64,000 nt of DNA. Source: Mucilaginibacter sp. Lineage in GTDB: Bacteria > Bacteroidota > Bacteroidia > Sphingobacteriales > Sphingobacteriaceae. The stretch covers positions 310,001 to 374,000 of the forward strand of contig NZ_JANYGH010000058.1 in NCBI RefSeq assembly GCF_025362475.1, given 5' to 3'. How positions within the stretch are numbered: the first letter of the stretch is position 1; the number at the start of each line of letters is the position of its first letter. A model generated the notes under the pieces. It made no database searches. It was not told the origin of the DNA and saw only the letters and a program-made list of their open reading frames with translations. A program made the translations under genes and the position numbers. Shown here piece after piece: positions 1-9,699 of this stretch.

Positions 1-317
1 CTCCAGTAGTAACGGGTAGCTGATTTTAAAGCAGCACCGTTATAAGTAACTAATACCGAAGAGTCTGAATTTACTTTGCCCGTGTTCCAAACCGTTTTTG
101 AGGATGAAAACGAGGCATCGGTTGCAACTGTAATGTTATAGGCTTGCTGCAGGGTGTTATTTTGTGTTGCAACTATCTTCCAGCTGAGGCGGGGATGTGT
201 GATATCAATCCCTATGGGATTTACCAGGTATTCGCTGGATAAATTGTCAACAACAGGACTTTGTGCCAGGCATGTAACCGGCAAAAAAAACAGGAGATAA
301 AGAAAAATACGTTTCAT
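1..317 (-). CDS. Alpha-L-rhamnosidase (GH78), N-terminal part only
   Basis: The minus-strand frame starting at 317 encodes a signal peptide (MKRIFLYLLFFLPVTCLAQ) followed by NPIGIDITHPRLSWKI, then QQAYNITVA, a WNTGKV segment and a Y(N)GA...RYYW segment. This order is the N-terminal immunoglobulin-like domain of secreted Bacteroidota GH78 alpha-L-rhamnosidases, which release terminal rhamnose from pectin-type glycans. The gene runs off the left edge after about 105 residues, so the catalytic barrel is not visible. It fits the other glycosidases in the window. The family call rests on this domain only. Confidence 0.72.
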   Translation of the reverse strand, partial: MKRIFLYLLFFLPVTCLAQSPVVDNLSSEYLVNPIGIDITHPRLSWKIVATQNNTLQQAYNITVATDASFSSSKTVWNTGKVNSDSSVLVTYNGAALKSATRYYW

Positions 318-342
318 GGTTATGATTGGATTCCCAATTATA

Positions 343-1119
343 TTAATTGTGATTTAAGGCGGCAACCCCATCCATCCCTGCCCTAAAAGTGGTTACTTCA
401 ATTTCATTTTCATGCTGCTTTAGGTATAGCAATAATTTTTTATGCGCGGCAGCGGGAGTAGTAATATAATCGCCTCCTACACCGTGAAACATCAATACGC
501 CCATACCACCGCTTTGCTGTACCTTTTTAACAAAGGCAATCAGTTCATCACCGGTAACGCCGGCATGAATTCCCCAGGCGGGTACTTGCAATGGGTCGAG
601 TTTTTTAAAGTCGGTGATCACGGCGTCGGGGCCGCCACCAATCCTGGCGTACTTTACCAGGCCCGATTGCCTTAACGAATCAACATAATTAATACCACCA
701 ACGGCTACCTCGGTACAGGGGTAAGCATAAGTACGCGGGGATACTCCGCCATCAACAGCAAACAGAAGGTTATTCATTTCGCCAATTTCACGCAGCATCA
801 TATAAACCGAATAATTTGCCGAGTTATTTGCAGCATTGCCTTTTACCGTAGTAAGCAGGCAAGGATGGTATAAAGAATGATTGGCCAGCTCGTGCCCTTT
901 TAAAGCCATCTGGCGCCAACGCGGGATAGTTTTTGGCCCTACATAGCCGGTAAGGAAGAAGGTGCCTTTAAACCCCAAAGAATCCAGTTGTGGAATGGCG
1001 ATATCCAATTGCGATGCAAGACCATCATCATAAGTGAGTACGATTATAACTTTTTTACGCGACTGGGAATAGGCGGTGAAGTGCAGCACGATCATCAAAA
1101 CTAAAAATACTCTGTTCAT
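343..1119 (-). CDS. Secreted polysaccharide deacetylase family protein
   Basis: 258 residues with an N-terminal signal peptide (about residues 1-19). It carries the NodB-homology motifs of carbohydrate esterase family 4: motif 1 TYDDG at 29-33 (catalytic/metal Asp) and motif 2 NHSLYH with metal-binding His81 and His85. Proteins of this family remove acetyl groups from chitin-like, xylan or peptidoglycan substrates; the substrate cannot be read here. It begins directly next to the stop of the upstream gene at 1120, which suggests co-transcription with it. The single-domain size is normal for the family. Confidence 0.85.
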   Translation of the reverse strand: MNRVFLVLMIVLHFTAYSQSRKKVIIVLTYDDGLASQLDIAIPQLDSLGFKGTFFLTGYVGPKTIPRWRQMALKGHELANHSLYHPCLLTTVKGNAANNSANYSVYMMLREIGEMNNLLFAVDGGVSPRTYAYPCTEVAVGGINYVDSLRQSGLVKYARIGGGPDAVITDFKKLDPLQVPAWGIHAGVTGDELIAFVKKVQQSGGMGVLMFHGVGGDYITTPAAAHKKLLLYLKQHENEIEVTTFRAGMDGVAALNHN

Positions 1120-4004
1120 TTACTTAACGTTTATAGTTGCTGTTTTAAACCCCAAATTACCTTTCAGGTCTGTTCCCTGCAATATAAGGGTATACGATGT
1201 TGGTTGATCTGCCGCGTAAAAAGAAATCCGGGCCTCGCCGTTTTCGTCGGTGATAATATTGGGGTCCCAATGGATGGTGGATCGCAGATCGGGTAAGGTA
1301 CTTTTTGTTATAGTGGTGTATTTAGGTTGATAAAATTGTTTGGCCATAGTTAAAGGAATTGGCCGGTAATGGTATACGCCAGGAGTATTATTATAAATAT
1401 TCCCCTTACCGGTTCTGGTTGTAATTTCTATAAAAGCTAATTGAACCAAAATATTGCCAGCACCATACCGAGCCTCATAATTTGAGGCGTATATTTTAGA
1501 ATAATTGATTTCGATGCCTTTCACATCTTCCGCGTTATGAGATTGGAGGAAAGTAGTTATATCATCAACACTATTTATAGGGATGCTTTTGTAAAGCGGT
1601 ATCCCATCAACAATAAATAGCACGAACTTATCATTAATAAAATACCATCGAAAAATAACATTACTGTATACAGGTGTAGCATGAGCCACAAATACATGTG
1701 TGCCTAACCTAAAATCCTTTACCTTTTCCTGTAATAATCTAAGCAGCGATTTTTTAGCGACCTTCAACAGGTCATCTTCATCAAATACCAAATCAGCCTG
1801 TCCCGGACCATTAAGATTTTGGGATCCTTTTATTATCTTGGTGCTTTTTATTACTACTTCTTTAAGTACCCTCCCCCTAACTCCATATAGCATTTTGTCT
1901 TTTTCCTGCTGATATTTTTTCCTGTTATCACTCAGCTTTAGAGCAGTAGTATCGCTGTTAACATACCATGGCTTTATCAACGGATTAGCCATTTTGACAA
2001 TAGCAGCAGGTTTAAACTCATCAACCGAAAGATCGACGCCATAATTACCACCTCCTTTTTTGGTTGCCTGTATCACGTAATCAATCGTATCAGCCTGTGG
2101 CAGGTGTGTGAACATAAACTGCCCGTTTTGATTGCTAACCGTATCGCGTATGAAATTAATAGCCGGCGAAAACAGCACTATTTTTGCATTTTTTAATGGT
2201 GAGTTAATGAGCTTCATTACCCGGCCACCAATGCCAAATTCAGGTTCGGGCTTATAAACTGCAGTAATATTATCTTTCAGCATACTTTTCCAACCATACC
2301 CTACCCACCCCTGGGTAAGCATCAGGTTGTCTAATGCCAGTTCTTTCAATTGATCGTTGCCAAAATACCATCCGGCGTCTTCCACACTACCTTTTAAATC
2401 GGATGTTAATAATATATTGCTAACAATGTTATTGCTGCTATCTGCTTTAACCTGCCCGTTATCCGTAACGGCTAATGAAAAGCTGCCAGTTACAGGTTTA
2501 CCCCGCGCGTCGGTAACTTTGATGCTAACCGGGATGCTGTCATGAGGGTGATAAATCCTGTCTTCTGTCTTGAAATCAAACAAAAGATTATCATGCCTGT
2601 CAATAAAAACAAGTCTTTCGTTTATAGGTCGACCCGAATCTTCTAATACAACAAAGTGAGCGATGCCCGTTGGGAATAGCGCTTTTGCAATATGGGCCTC
2701 AATTTTATTTTGCTTGAGTATGAGTTTTGCGCCATAGCACGTTACCCCTCTCGCCAATCCAAGTAAATGGCAGGTTTGGTTATTGACCATCCCAGGCGAA
2801 ATCTGTAGTGTGAGCAATAATGAATCTTTATTCAGATCATCTTCAATTTGCAGTACAGTACCTTCAGCGTTGGCCTTTGGCAAATTATAGATTTTTTGTT
2901 TCCCATCAGGAAGATTTAAAATTGCCAGATAAGTTTCACCTGCAACCGGCTTGAGCCTGAAACTGCCCATCCCTTTATGGATCGATTTAAAAACAGCCAC
3001 CTGTTTATTTTTTGAATCGACAATCGCGCCCTGTACATCAACAGCCAGGCCATCTTCGCTAATGCCTTAAATCCTATCAATGACGTAATACCTGCAACCA
3101 GGTGGCCGCCTTCGGGCATAAATTGCAGATCAATGCTTTGAGAGCTGTTTATAGTAATCGGAATAATTGCGCCAAGTTTGGAATTTCGGCTACCCTCCAC
3201 TAACAGGCTAAGGTTTTTATGATCATATTTTGATGGCAGTAAAAACGAAAAGTTCATAGTGCCATCAACGCCGGTTGTGAACTTATTCTTTGGCCAGGTT
3301 CTTTTGCCATCGGTTACCCTGAGCTCAAAGTCGTGCATGGCCAACTGCTTGTAATTGGCATCACTAAACTGGAGCGAGAAGTCGATATTGCGATCGCCCG
3401 CTTTATCTGTAACTTTGTGATTTTCCTTAACCAACAAATGCTCACCAGTACTTGCTATATACAATCTCTGCGTAAAGAAGTAAGTATCACCAAAATTCTG
3501 CATCCAATTGGTGTAAGCCCTTAACGTATATGGCCCTTCGGTTAATAAAGGGGCATTGAGCACTAATTGACCATAACCCAATCCCAATTTTAAGGGAAGA
3601 GATATCCGCTGAATCAATTTGCTGCTATCGCTTATTAGTTCGATGTATAACACCCCGCTCTGTTGCCCGTATGAATGTGTAATGCCATCTAATAAATAGG
3701 ATTTAAACCAAATTGTATCACCAACAACATAATGCGGCTTATCCAGCTGTAGGTATAACTTTTCGGCAGGGAGCCGGGCGTTAAAGCTATCTAAACGCGA
3801 ATAAATGGCTGACATACTTAAGCGCCGAACCTCTTGCGCAAATGACTGGGAAGACATGGCGACGACGGAAAGCACGCATATTATTTTCAGCATGGCTTTA
3901 TAAGCAGCATTACAGCCAGTAAATTGCTTAAACAGGTTTTTATTCTGCATAAATAAAATATGAATAGACTGGTGAAGGATTAGGTTAATTGGTTTCTCAA
4001 GCAA
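1120..4004 (-). pseudogene. MG2/TonB-plug surface protein, split by one frameshift
   Basis: Two overlapping minus-strand reading frames (2916-4004 and 1120-3000) together make one protein of about 960 residues. The first part has a signal peptide (ending SSQSFAQ) and the macroglobulin-like motif EKLYLQLDKPHYVVGDTIWFK. The second part has the rest of the MG2-like domains, a CarboxypepD_reg-like segment, a degenerate TonB-plug-like segment (FIVDGIPLY) and a conserved end STIHWDPNIITDENGEA. The paralogue at 31424-33844 is collinear and intact. Homology leaves one frame after PEGGHLVAG...FKALA and continues in the other with EDGLAVDVQG; one base is missing near 3058-3062. The downstream frame has a TAA just above the join and only a GTG start, so it is not an independent gene. 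This is either a true frameshift or a sequencing error. Confidence 0.8.
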
Positions 4005-4105
4005 TTTACATATTCTTTAACATTTATTTTTTTTATAAAAACCTGCTGACATAGGGCTGTCACTACCCGATTGTTACTTTGAATTATAATCAAAACAATA
4101 AAGCT

Positions 4106-4603
4106 ATGTCAATCATTCCAATGTTATTAAAAGAAATGGAGCAGGAAGCTCAAACTACCAGGAAAATGCTTGAGCGCGTACCAACAGAAAAATTTGGGTG
4201 GCAACCCCATGAAAAAAGTATGACTATACAGCGCCTTGCCGCACATATTGCCGAATTACCGGGTTGGGTAACTATTGCACTTACAACCGACGAACTTGAT
4301 TTTGCCAGCAACCCATACATACCTGAGCCGATAGAAAATACACCAGATCTGTTAAAGTTTTTTGAAAAAACACTCGCTCAAGGCGAAGCCAGTTTAGAGA
4401 AAGCCGACGAAAAGGAATTTTCCAAAACATGGACACTCCGTAATGGTGATCAGATATTGAATAAATCTACAAAAGGTGAAATGATCAGGATGAGCTATTC
4501 GCAAATTGTGCACCACAGGGCGCAGTTAGGTGTGTATTTGCGCTTGTTAAATATACCCATACCGGGCAGCTATGGCCCAAGTGCTGATGAGCACACCTTT
4601 TAA
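4106..4603 (+). CDS. DinB family protein
   Basis: 165 residues from the ATG at 4106. The frame is open from a TTG at 4079, but a promoter-like element TTACTTTG at about 4074-4081 puts the transcript start just before the ATG, so 4106 is preferred. The protein is a four-helix DinB/YfiT-like fold: LAAHIAELPGW supplies the first metal His and QIVHHRAQLGVYL near the C-terminus supplies the others. Bacteroidota encode many such proteins; some are thiol S-transferases, but the substrate here is unknown. It is a single gene convergent with the small membrane protein at 4773. Confidence 0.85.
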   Translation: MSIIPMLLKEMEQEAQTTRKMLERVPTEKFGWQPHEKSMTIQRLAAHIAELPGWVTIALTTDELDFASNPYIPEPIENTPDLLKFFEKTLAQGEASLEKADEKEFSKTWTLRNGDQILNKSTKGEMIRMSYSQIVHHRAQLGVYLRLLNIPIPGSYGPSADEHTF

Positions 4604-4715
4604 ATTATTGCTTTGTAGTTGATATTAATTTCGACAATGAAATATTCAGTTTTAACGCATTAAGGTGCTTATTACTATTTTATTATTTTAACTACCTAAA
4701 GTTGTATAGATACAA

Positions 4716-4751
4716 AAAGACGATTGTCCTTAAATTTGGACAATCGTCTTT
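4716..4751 (-). terminator. Bidirectional Rho-independent terminator
   Basis: A perfect 14-bp stem (4716-4729 with 4738-4751) has an 8-nt loop. The minus strand continues into five T residues, so it ends the gene at 4773-5009. It can also stop the convergent DinB transcript, though the T run on that side is short. Confidence 0.85.
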
Positions 4752-4772
4752 ACATAATGTGCTGTACACATA

Positions 4773-4979
4773 CTAATTTCTGTGTTTAGACAGTTTCCCT
4801 TCGTTTATTTCTTCAAGAAAACCATTTTCATTAATAGCATAGCGGGCGTACGTAGTATCAGTATCAATCTTGTACTTTACTACATTTTTGGTTTTCCTGC
4901 GTGTTCTAGCACGAATAATAAATATGGGTAAAATGATTACGGCAAGCAGGGCGGCAATTTGAAATAAGATAATATACAT
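4773..4979 (-). CDS. Small single-span membrane protein, unknown function
   Basis: 68 residues from the ATG at 4979 (frame open to 5009, giving 78). One hydrophobic helix (MYIILFQIAALLAVIILPIFII) is followed by a basic RARTRRKTK stretch and a polar tail, which predicts an N-out/C-in single-span inner-membrane protein. I do not recognise a family. Support for a real gene is the membrane helix with positive-inside charges, a dedicated terminator just downstream, and the lack of a competing frame. Start choice is uncertain. Confidence 0.6.
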   Translation of the reverse strand: MYIILFQIAALLAVIILPIFIIRARTRRKTKNVVKYKIDTDTTYARYAINENGFLEEINEGKLSKHRN

Positions 4980-5009
4980 AACGTTTAAAATAAATTTTTG
5001 AGATAGCAC

Positions 5010-5370
5010 ATCTAAAACGTTAGTTAAAGTAAAAATACTTATAGGTTTAAAATTTTAGCAGCAAATCATAATGATTATATAGCTAAATATGTGCCAACAA
5101 TTTATTAACGCCGATAGATAACAGATTGTTACAATTTAATGGCAAAATAAAAGAAGATTTTAGATGCGCTGCTTTTATGCGGTAAATTGCCTCGAACTTG
5201 TTTCTAAATTGGCCTAAAAAAACAAGCAGGCTTGGTGTTGAATCCTCTTCTTTTACAGATGCAGAAACGAAGAAACGGGAAAAAGTTACAAAGAAAAAAA
5301 CTTACGAAGTTTTGACACCCCGTAAGTTTTACACTCTCAAAATGAGAACAATATTATCAATCTGAAACGA
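5010..5370. other. Intergenic gap with fucose-operon terminator
   Basis: About 360 bases without a credible gene. Apart from the hairpin at 5297-5330 I see AT-rich DNA that presumably holds the promoter of the small membrane protein, and no protein frame with family features. Confidence 0.6.
5297..5330 (-). terminator. Terminator of the fucose catabolic operon
   Basis: A 10-bp stem (AAAACTTACG at 5297-5306 with CGTAAGTTTT at 5321-5330) lies 40 bases past the stop of the last operon gene. On the minus strand the stem is followed by a run rich in T. This fits a Rho-independent terminator for the transcript that starts above 11421. Confidence 0.75.
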
Positions 5371-6201
5371 CTATAAGTTATAAAACGAAATAGCGTTACC
5401 TCCAAAAAATAATTCCTGCTCAATGGCTGATAGTTTTGCAATAAATGAGTGCAAAACATCTAATGAACTTTTGTAGGCTCCGGCCAACAGGCAAACCGGC
5501 CAGTCGGAACCGAACATGATGCGGTCTGCACCAAAAGCATTAAACACCACATCAAGGTATGCGGTAAAATCTGCAATTTTCCATTTTGCCCAGTCGGCCT
5601 CAGTTAACAAGCCCGAAATTTTGCAAAATACGTTTTGATGTTTTGCCAATGATTCTATATCAGCTTGCCAGTCTTTAATTTCCTGGGTTTTGATGGGTGG
5701 CTTGGCCATATGGTCAACCACAAATTTCTGATCAGGGAAACCACCAACCAATTCAGTTGCATAAGGCAAATGCTCTGGGTATATCAGGATATCATAAGTA
5801 TAACCATGCCTTTGCAGCGCGGCAATCCCTTTTTGAAAAGCAGGCTGCAGCATATATTGCTTATCCGGCTCGGATTGTAAAATATGCCTGAAACCCTTAA
5901 GCTGATTGTACATTCTGTACTCCTTTAGCTTTTCTTCAAGATTATCAGCTTTCAGATCAACCCATCCTACTACACCTTTTATAAAAGAATGTTCATCAGC
6001 CAGATCTAAGAGAAACATGGTTTCATCATCTGTTTGATTGGCCTGAATAGCTACGCAACCATCCATTCCATTTTGCTGTAAAACAGGTAACAGCTGGGCA
6101 GGCAAAAAATCCTGCTTAATCGCAAGCATTTCATCATTGATCCAGTTGTCCCTAACCGGATCAAATAGCCAAAAATGCTGATGAGCATCTATTTTAGTCA
6201 T
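5371..6201 (-). CDS. Amidohydrolase, probable L-fuconolactonase
   Basis: 276 residues of the COG3618 amidohydrolase-2 family (TIM barrel). Visible metal and catalytic motifs are DAHQHFW (HxH at the N-terminus), VVDHMAKPP, FCKISGL and MFGSDWPV with the catalytic Asp. Members next to fucose genes hydrolyse L-fucono-1,5-lactone to L-fuconate. It is the last gene of the minus-strand operon and its start overlaps the end of the FAH-family gene by 8 bases, which indicates translational coupling. The lactonase role is inferred from context; related proteins act on other sugar lactones or on 2-pyrone-4,6-dicarboxylate. Confidence 0.85.
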   Translation of the reverse strand: MTKIDAHQHFWLFDPVRDNWINDEMLAIKQDFLPAQLLPVLQQNGMDGCVAIQANQTDDETMFLLDLADEHSFIKGVVGWVDLKADNLEEKLKEYRMYNQLKGFRHILQSEPDKQYMLQPAFQKGIAALQRHGYTYDILIYPEHLPYATELVGGFPDQKFVVDHMAKPPIKTQEIKDWQADIESLAKHQNVFCKISGLLTEADWAKWKIADFTAYLDVVFNAFGADRIMFGSDWPVCLLAGAYKSSLDVLHSFIAKLSAIEQELFFGGNAISFYNL

Positions 6202-7039
6202 ACGCTATAACTTTTTGTTTTGATTCACCAAGACCATCAATACCAAGCTCAACCACATCGCCTGGTTTAAGATAAACAGGTGGCTTCATACCCAAGCCAA
6301 CACCAGCAGGTGTACCTGTTGAAATAATATCGCCAGGCAACAAGGTCATAAACTGGCTGGTATATGATATTACTTGTGGTAAATTAAATATAAAGTTTGA
6401 AGTGGTGCCATACTGCATAATTTCACCATTAACTTTTAACCACAAATGCAGGTTATGTGGATCTTCTATTTCATCAACTGTAGCTAAAAACGGGCCGAGC
6501 GGCGCAAAAGTATCGCAACCCTTTCCTTTATCCCAGGTGCCGTTACGCTCTAACTGAAATTCGCGTTCAGATACATCATTATGCAATACATAACCGGCAA
6601 CGTAATCCATCGCGTCGGCCTCATCTACATAAGATGCTTTTTTACCAATAACTACAGCCAGCTCAACTTCCCAATCTGTTTTTACAGAATTTTTAGGAAT
6701 AACAATATTATCAAACGGACCAACTATCGCTGTGGTAGCTTTCATGAAAATTACCGGCTCTGGTGGTAGTGGGGCATTGGTTTCATGTGCATGATCGGCA
6801 TAATTTAAGCCGATACAGATAATTTTTGATGGGCGGGCAATTGGGCTGCCTAAACGTACATCATCTGCAACCAGGGGCAGCGTGGCATCTTTTATAAAAG
6901 CTGCTAAACGGGCAAGGCCGTCCGTTTCAAAAAACTGCTCCGTATAATCTTCGCCAAAAGCCGAAGTATCGTATTTTTTATTATCAAGGATAACTCCTGT
7001 TTTTTCTTTGCCGTTTTCTCCAAATCGGATAAGCTTCAT
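6194..7039 (-). CDS. Fumarylacetoacetate hydrolase family, probable 2,4-diketo-3-deoxy-L-fuconate hydrolase
   Basis: 281 residues, full length for a FAH-superfamily enzyme. Landmarks are KIICIGLNYADHAHE, the metal-ligand stretch DWEVELAVVIGK, NDVSERE, GKGCDTFAPLGPF and STGTPAGVGLG. In the non-phosphorylated L-fucose route of Xanthomonas this family cleaves 2,4-diketo-3-deoxy-L-fuconate to pyruvate and lactate. Its neighbours here (SDR upstream, lactonase downstream with an 8-base overlap) match that route. The reaction is inferred from context; the fold assignment is firm. Confidence 0.85.
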   Translation of the reverse strand: MKLIRFGENGKEKTGVILDNKKYDTSAFGEDYTEQFFETDGLARLAAFIKDATLPLVADDVRLGSPIARPSKIICIGLNYADHAHETNAPLPPEPVIFMKATTAIVGPFDNIVIPKNSVKTDWEVELAVVIGKKASYVDEADAMDYVAGYVLHNDVSEREFQLERNGTWDKGKGCDTFAPLGPFLATVDEIEDPHNLHLWLKVNGEIMQYGTTSNFIFNLPQVISYTSQFMTLLPGDIISTGTPAGVGLGMKPPVYLKPGDVVELGIDGLGESKQKVIAYD

Positions 7040-7063
7040 ATTTAATTGTTATATGTTTTGGTT

Positions 7064-7828
7064 TTAATTATTCAAGGTTATAAATCCGCCATCGATTGGG
7101 TAATCTGTCCCGGTAATAAATCCGGCTTCGTCTGAACATAAATATAAAGCCAACGCGGCTACTTCTTCTGATTTTCCCATCCTGCCAATGGGCTGGCTTT
7201 TTGACAGTTTCTCAAAAATCTCTGCCTCCTGACCTGCATAATTCTTAGCAATAAATCCATCCACAAAAGGGGTATGGATACGCGCCGGCGAAATGCAATT
7301 GCACCTGATGTTATCATGCAGGTAATCACGTGCTACAGATAACGTCATAGCATGTATGGCGCCCTTGCTCATGGAGTACGCAAACCTATCGGTGATACCA
7401 ACGCTGGCCGCGATAGATGCCGTATTTAAAATTACTCCACCACCGTTTGCTTTCAACATCGGGATTACCGCGTAAAGGCAATTATATGCCCCTTTTACGT
7501 TTACGTTGAACACTTTCTCAAAGTCGGCAGTACTGGTAGTATCCGCACGACCTATATGCGCTATCCCCGCGTTGTTTATTAAAATATCAATAGCACCTAT
7601 CTGTGCAAAAACATTTAAAACCTGCTCCTGGCTGCTTACATCGCAGGCATAGCCTTTGGCTTTACCGCTGGCAGCTTCAATTTCAGTTACCGTATCGGCT
7701 GCTGCTTTATCATTTAATTCGATGATGTGTACGGTAGCGCCCTGCTGCGCAAAAAGTATCGACATTGCCTTGCCTATTCCGCTGCCGCCGCCAGTTATTA
7801 CTACAGATTTATTGGTTAGTTTGAACAT
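7064..7828 (-). CDS. SDR oxidoreductase, probable 2-keto-3-deoxy-L-fuconate or L-fucose dehydrogenase
   Basis: 254 residues of the classical short-chain dehydrogenase family: nucleotide motif TGGGSGIG near the N-terminus, NNAG, catalytic Ser in NTASIAAS and the YSMSK (YxxxK) motif, then the SPARIHTPF substrate loop. The acidic residue at the end of beta-2 (HIIELND) suggests NAD rather than NADP. It lies 24 bases from the FAH-family gene. In fucose routes, SDRs catalyse either L-fucose oxidation or 2-keto-3-deoxy-L-fuconate oxidation; the FAH neighbour favours the second. Only one SDR is present in the operon. Confidence 0.85.
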   Translation of the reverse strand: MFKLTNKSVVITGGGSGIGKAMSILFAQQGATVHIIELNDKAAADTVTEIEAASGKAKGYACDVSSQEQVLNVFAQIGAIDILINNAGIAHIGRADTTSTADFEKVFNVNVKGAYNCLYAVIPMLKANGGGVILNTASIAASVGITDRFAYSMSKGAIHAMTLSVARDYLHDNIRCNCISPARIHTPFVDGFIAKNYAGQEAEIFEKLSKSQPIGRMGKSEEVAALALYLCSDEAGFITGTDYPIDGGFITLNN

Positions 7829-8009
7829 ATTTTAAATGATGTTATTAAAACTTTGCCGTCCCTTTGTTGTGCAGGATTACAAAGAGTTTTATTAATTTCT
7901 ATTTTTTTTTGTCATCGCGGCAAACGAATAACCTATTAGCAAACGTTACTTATTGGCAAATTGATATTTCGATGCTGTTAAATTGACAATTTTTTTTTAA
8001 TACTGCAAC

Positions 8010-9668
8010 CTATAATGACACTCCACGCTTCCATGGTATAAAATCATCCTGACCAAGCTTTACTGATTTCGGCTCTGCCTCACCGCTGGCAACCTGGATA
8101 ACGTAATTTAAAATCCGCTCGCCTGCCTGCTGAATGGTTTCATCACCCTCGATGATGGTACCACAGTTGATATCAATAATATCGGGCATCCGCTCAAACA
8201 TCACCGTATTGGTTGAAAGCTTAATCACCGGGGTAATCGGGTTGCCTGTTGGGGTACCCAAACCTGTGGTAAATAGTACGATGTTGGCGCCAGAACCCAC
8301 TTCGGCTGTGGTACTTTCCACATCACTGCCGGGGGTACATAACAGGTTCAACCCGGGTTTAGTTACCTTTTCAGGATAATCTAATACGGCGGTTACCGGC
8401 GATGTGCCGCCTTTTTTGGCAGCTCCGGCAGATTTTATGGCATCAGTGATCAACCCATCCCGAACATTACCCGGCGAAGGATTGGCATAAAAGCCCGATC
8501 CATCAGCCTCTGCGCGGGCGTTATACGTGGTCATTAAGTGCATAAAACGATTGGCCGTTTCCTCATCGGCACAACGATCACTCAGTTCCTGCTCCACGCC
8601 ACACAACTCCGGAAACTCGGCTAAAATTACCGAACCACCCATCGTCACCAACATATCTGACACATAGCCCAAAGCAGGATTTGCCGAAATACCCGAAAAA
8701 CCATCAGAGCCGCCGCACTCCAGACCAATACACAATTTTGAAAGTGATGCAGGCTGGCGTTGGGTTTGGTTTGCCTGTACAAGCCCGGCAAATGTTTGCT
8801 TAAGGGCTTGCTGTAATAATTCGGTTTCGGTACCTACTTTTTGCTGCTCCAGCACTACCATTGGCTTATTGAAAGCAGGATCGCGCTTGGCGATCTCAGC
8901 CTGCAATATGCTCACCTGCGCATGTTGGCAGCCCAAACTCAACACAGTAGCACCCGCAACATTTGGATGGGTTATGTAGCCGGCTATCAATCCGCATAGT
9001 GCATCAGAATCATCCTTAGTACCGCCACAGCCCATACTGTGATTTAAAAATTTTATCCCGTCGATATTTTTGAACAACCGCTTGGAGTTTTGTTTATCGA
9101 TACTTGCCTGGAAATCGGCATTCAATATTTCTTCAACTGATTTTCCCGCCTGGTAAAGCTCCATCAACTGCTCAACATCACCTTCGTAACTTTTGGCTTT
9201 CTTGTAGCCCAGCTTATCAACCAGTGCTTCTTTTAATACCTGGATGTTACGATTTTCGCAAAACACAAGCGGTACTACTATCCAGTAATTGGCCGTACCA
9301 ACAGAACCATCTGTACGATGGTAGCCCATAAAGCTTTTGCCTTCAAAATTACTTGTATCTGGCTGATGCCAGTTCAATTTGCGTTCGCCTAAACGATAGC
9401 TATCAGAAGCATGATGTACATTTGCAGTGGTTAGTACGCCACCTTTTGGTATGGTACTGGTTGCTTTGCCAACCAATACACCATACATATATATTTCGGC
9501 ACCTTGCACTAATTCATTTATAGCAAACTTATGCTTGGCCGCTACACGATCAACGAGCGGAAAAGTTGATCCCCCAAAATTTATCTCGGTTCCCTGCTCC
9601 AGGTTTTGCAGGGCTACCAGCACATTATCATGTGGGTGGATCCTTAAATATGTTTCTTTTTGCGACAT
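8010..9668 (-). CDS. UxaA/altronate dehydratase family protein, probable L-fuconate dehydratase
   Basis: 552 residues: an N-terminal SAF domain (about 1-90) followed by the large UxaA catalytic region with cysteine-containing motifs HSMGCGGTKDD, GLECGGSDGFSG and a C-terminal INCGTIIEG. The family dehydrates aldonic acids to 2-keto-3-deoxy acids. In the Campylobacter jejuni fuc locus the UxaA homologue sits with SDR, amidohydrolase and mutarotase genes as here, so the likely substrate is L-fuconate and not altronate. No hexuronate genes are nearby. A 181-base gap to the next operon gene could hold an internal promoter, but I see no convincing one. Confidence 0.82.
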   Translation of the reverse strand: MSQKETYLRIHPHDNVLVALQNLEQGTEINFGGSTFPLVDRVAAKHKFAINELVQGAEIYMYGVLVGKATSTIPKGGVLTTANVHHASDSYRLGERKLNWHQPDTSNFEGKSFMGYHRTDGSVGTANYWIVVPLVFCENRNIQVLKEALVDKLGYKKAKSYEGDVEQLMELYQAGKSVEEILNADFQASIDKQNSKRLFKNIDGIKFLNHSMGCGGTKDDSDALCGLIAGYITHPNVAGATVLSLGCQHAQVSILQAEIAKRDPAFNKPMVVLEQQKVGTETELLQQALKQTFAGLVQANQTQRQPASLSKLCIGLECGGSDGFSGISANPALGYVSDMLVTMGGSVILAEFPELCGVEQELSDRCADEETANRFMHLMTTYNARAEADGSGFYANPSPGNVRDGLITDAIKSAGAAKKGGTSPVTAVLDYPEKVTKPGLNLLCTPGSDVESTTAEVGSGANIVLFTTGLGTPTGNPITPVIKLSTNTVMFERMPDIIDINCGTIIEGDETIQQAGERILNYVIQVASGEAEPKSVKLGQDDFIPWKRGVSL

Positions 9669-9699
9669 TATATCAAATTCCTTTGTCTATATTCTTATG

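Noticed and set aside
1120..3000. Independent 626-residue protein starting at GTG 3000
   Set aside because: It lacks a signal peptide and starts in the middle of a conserved domain that continues from the upstream frame; a frameshift explains it better.
7829..8009. Palindrome AAATTGACAATTT near 7983 as an operator or terminator
   Set aside because: The arms are pure AT plus one G and the T run is on the strand opposite to the operon, so there is no firm support.
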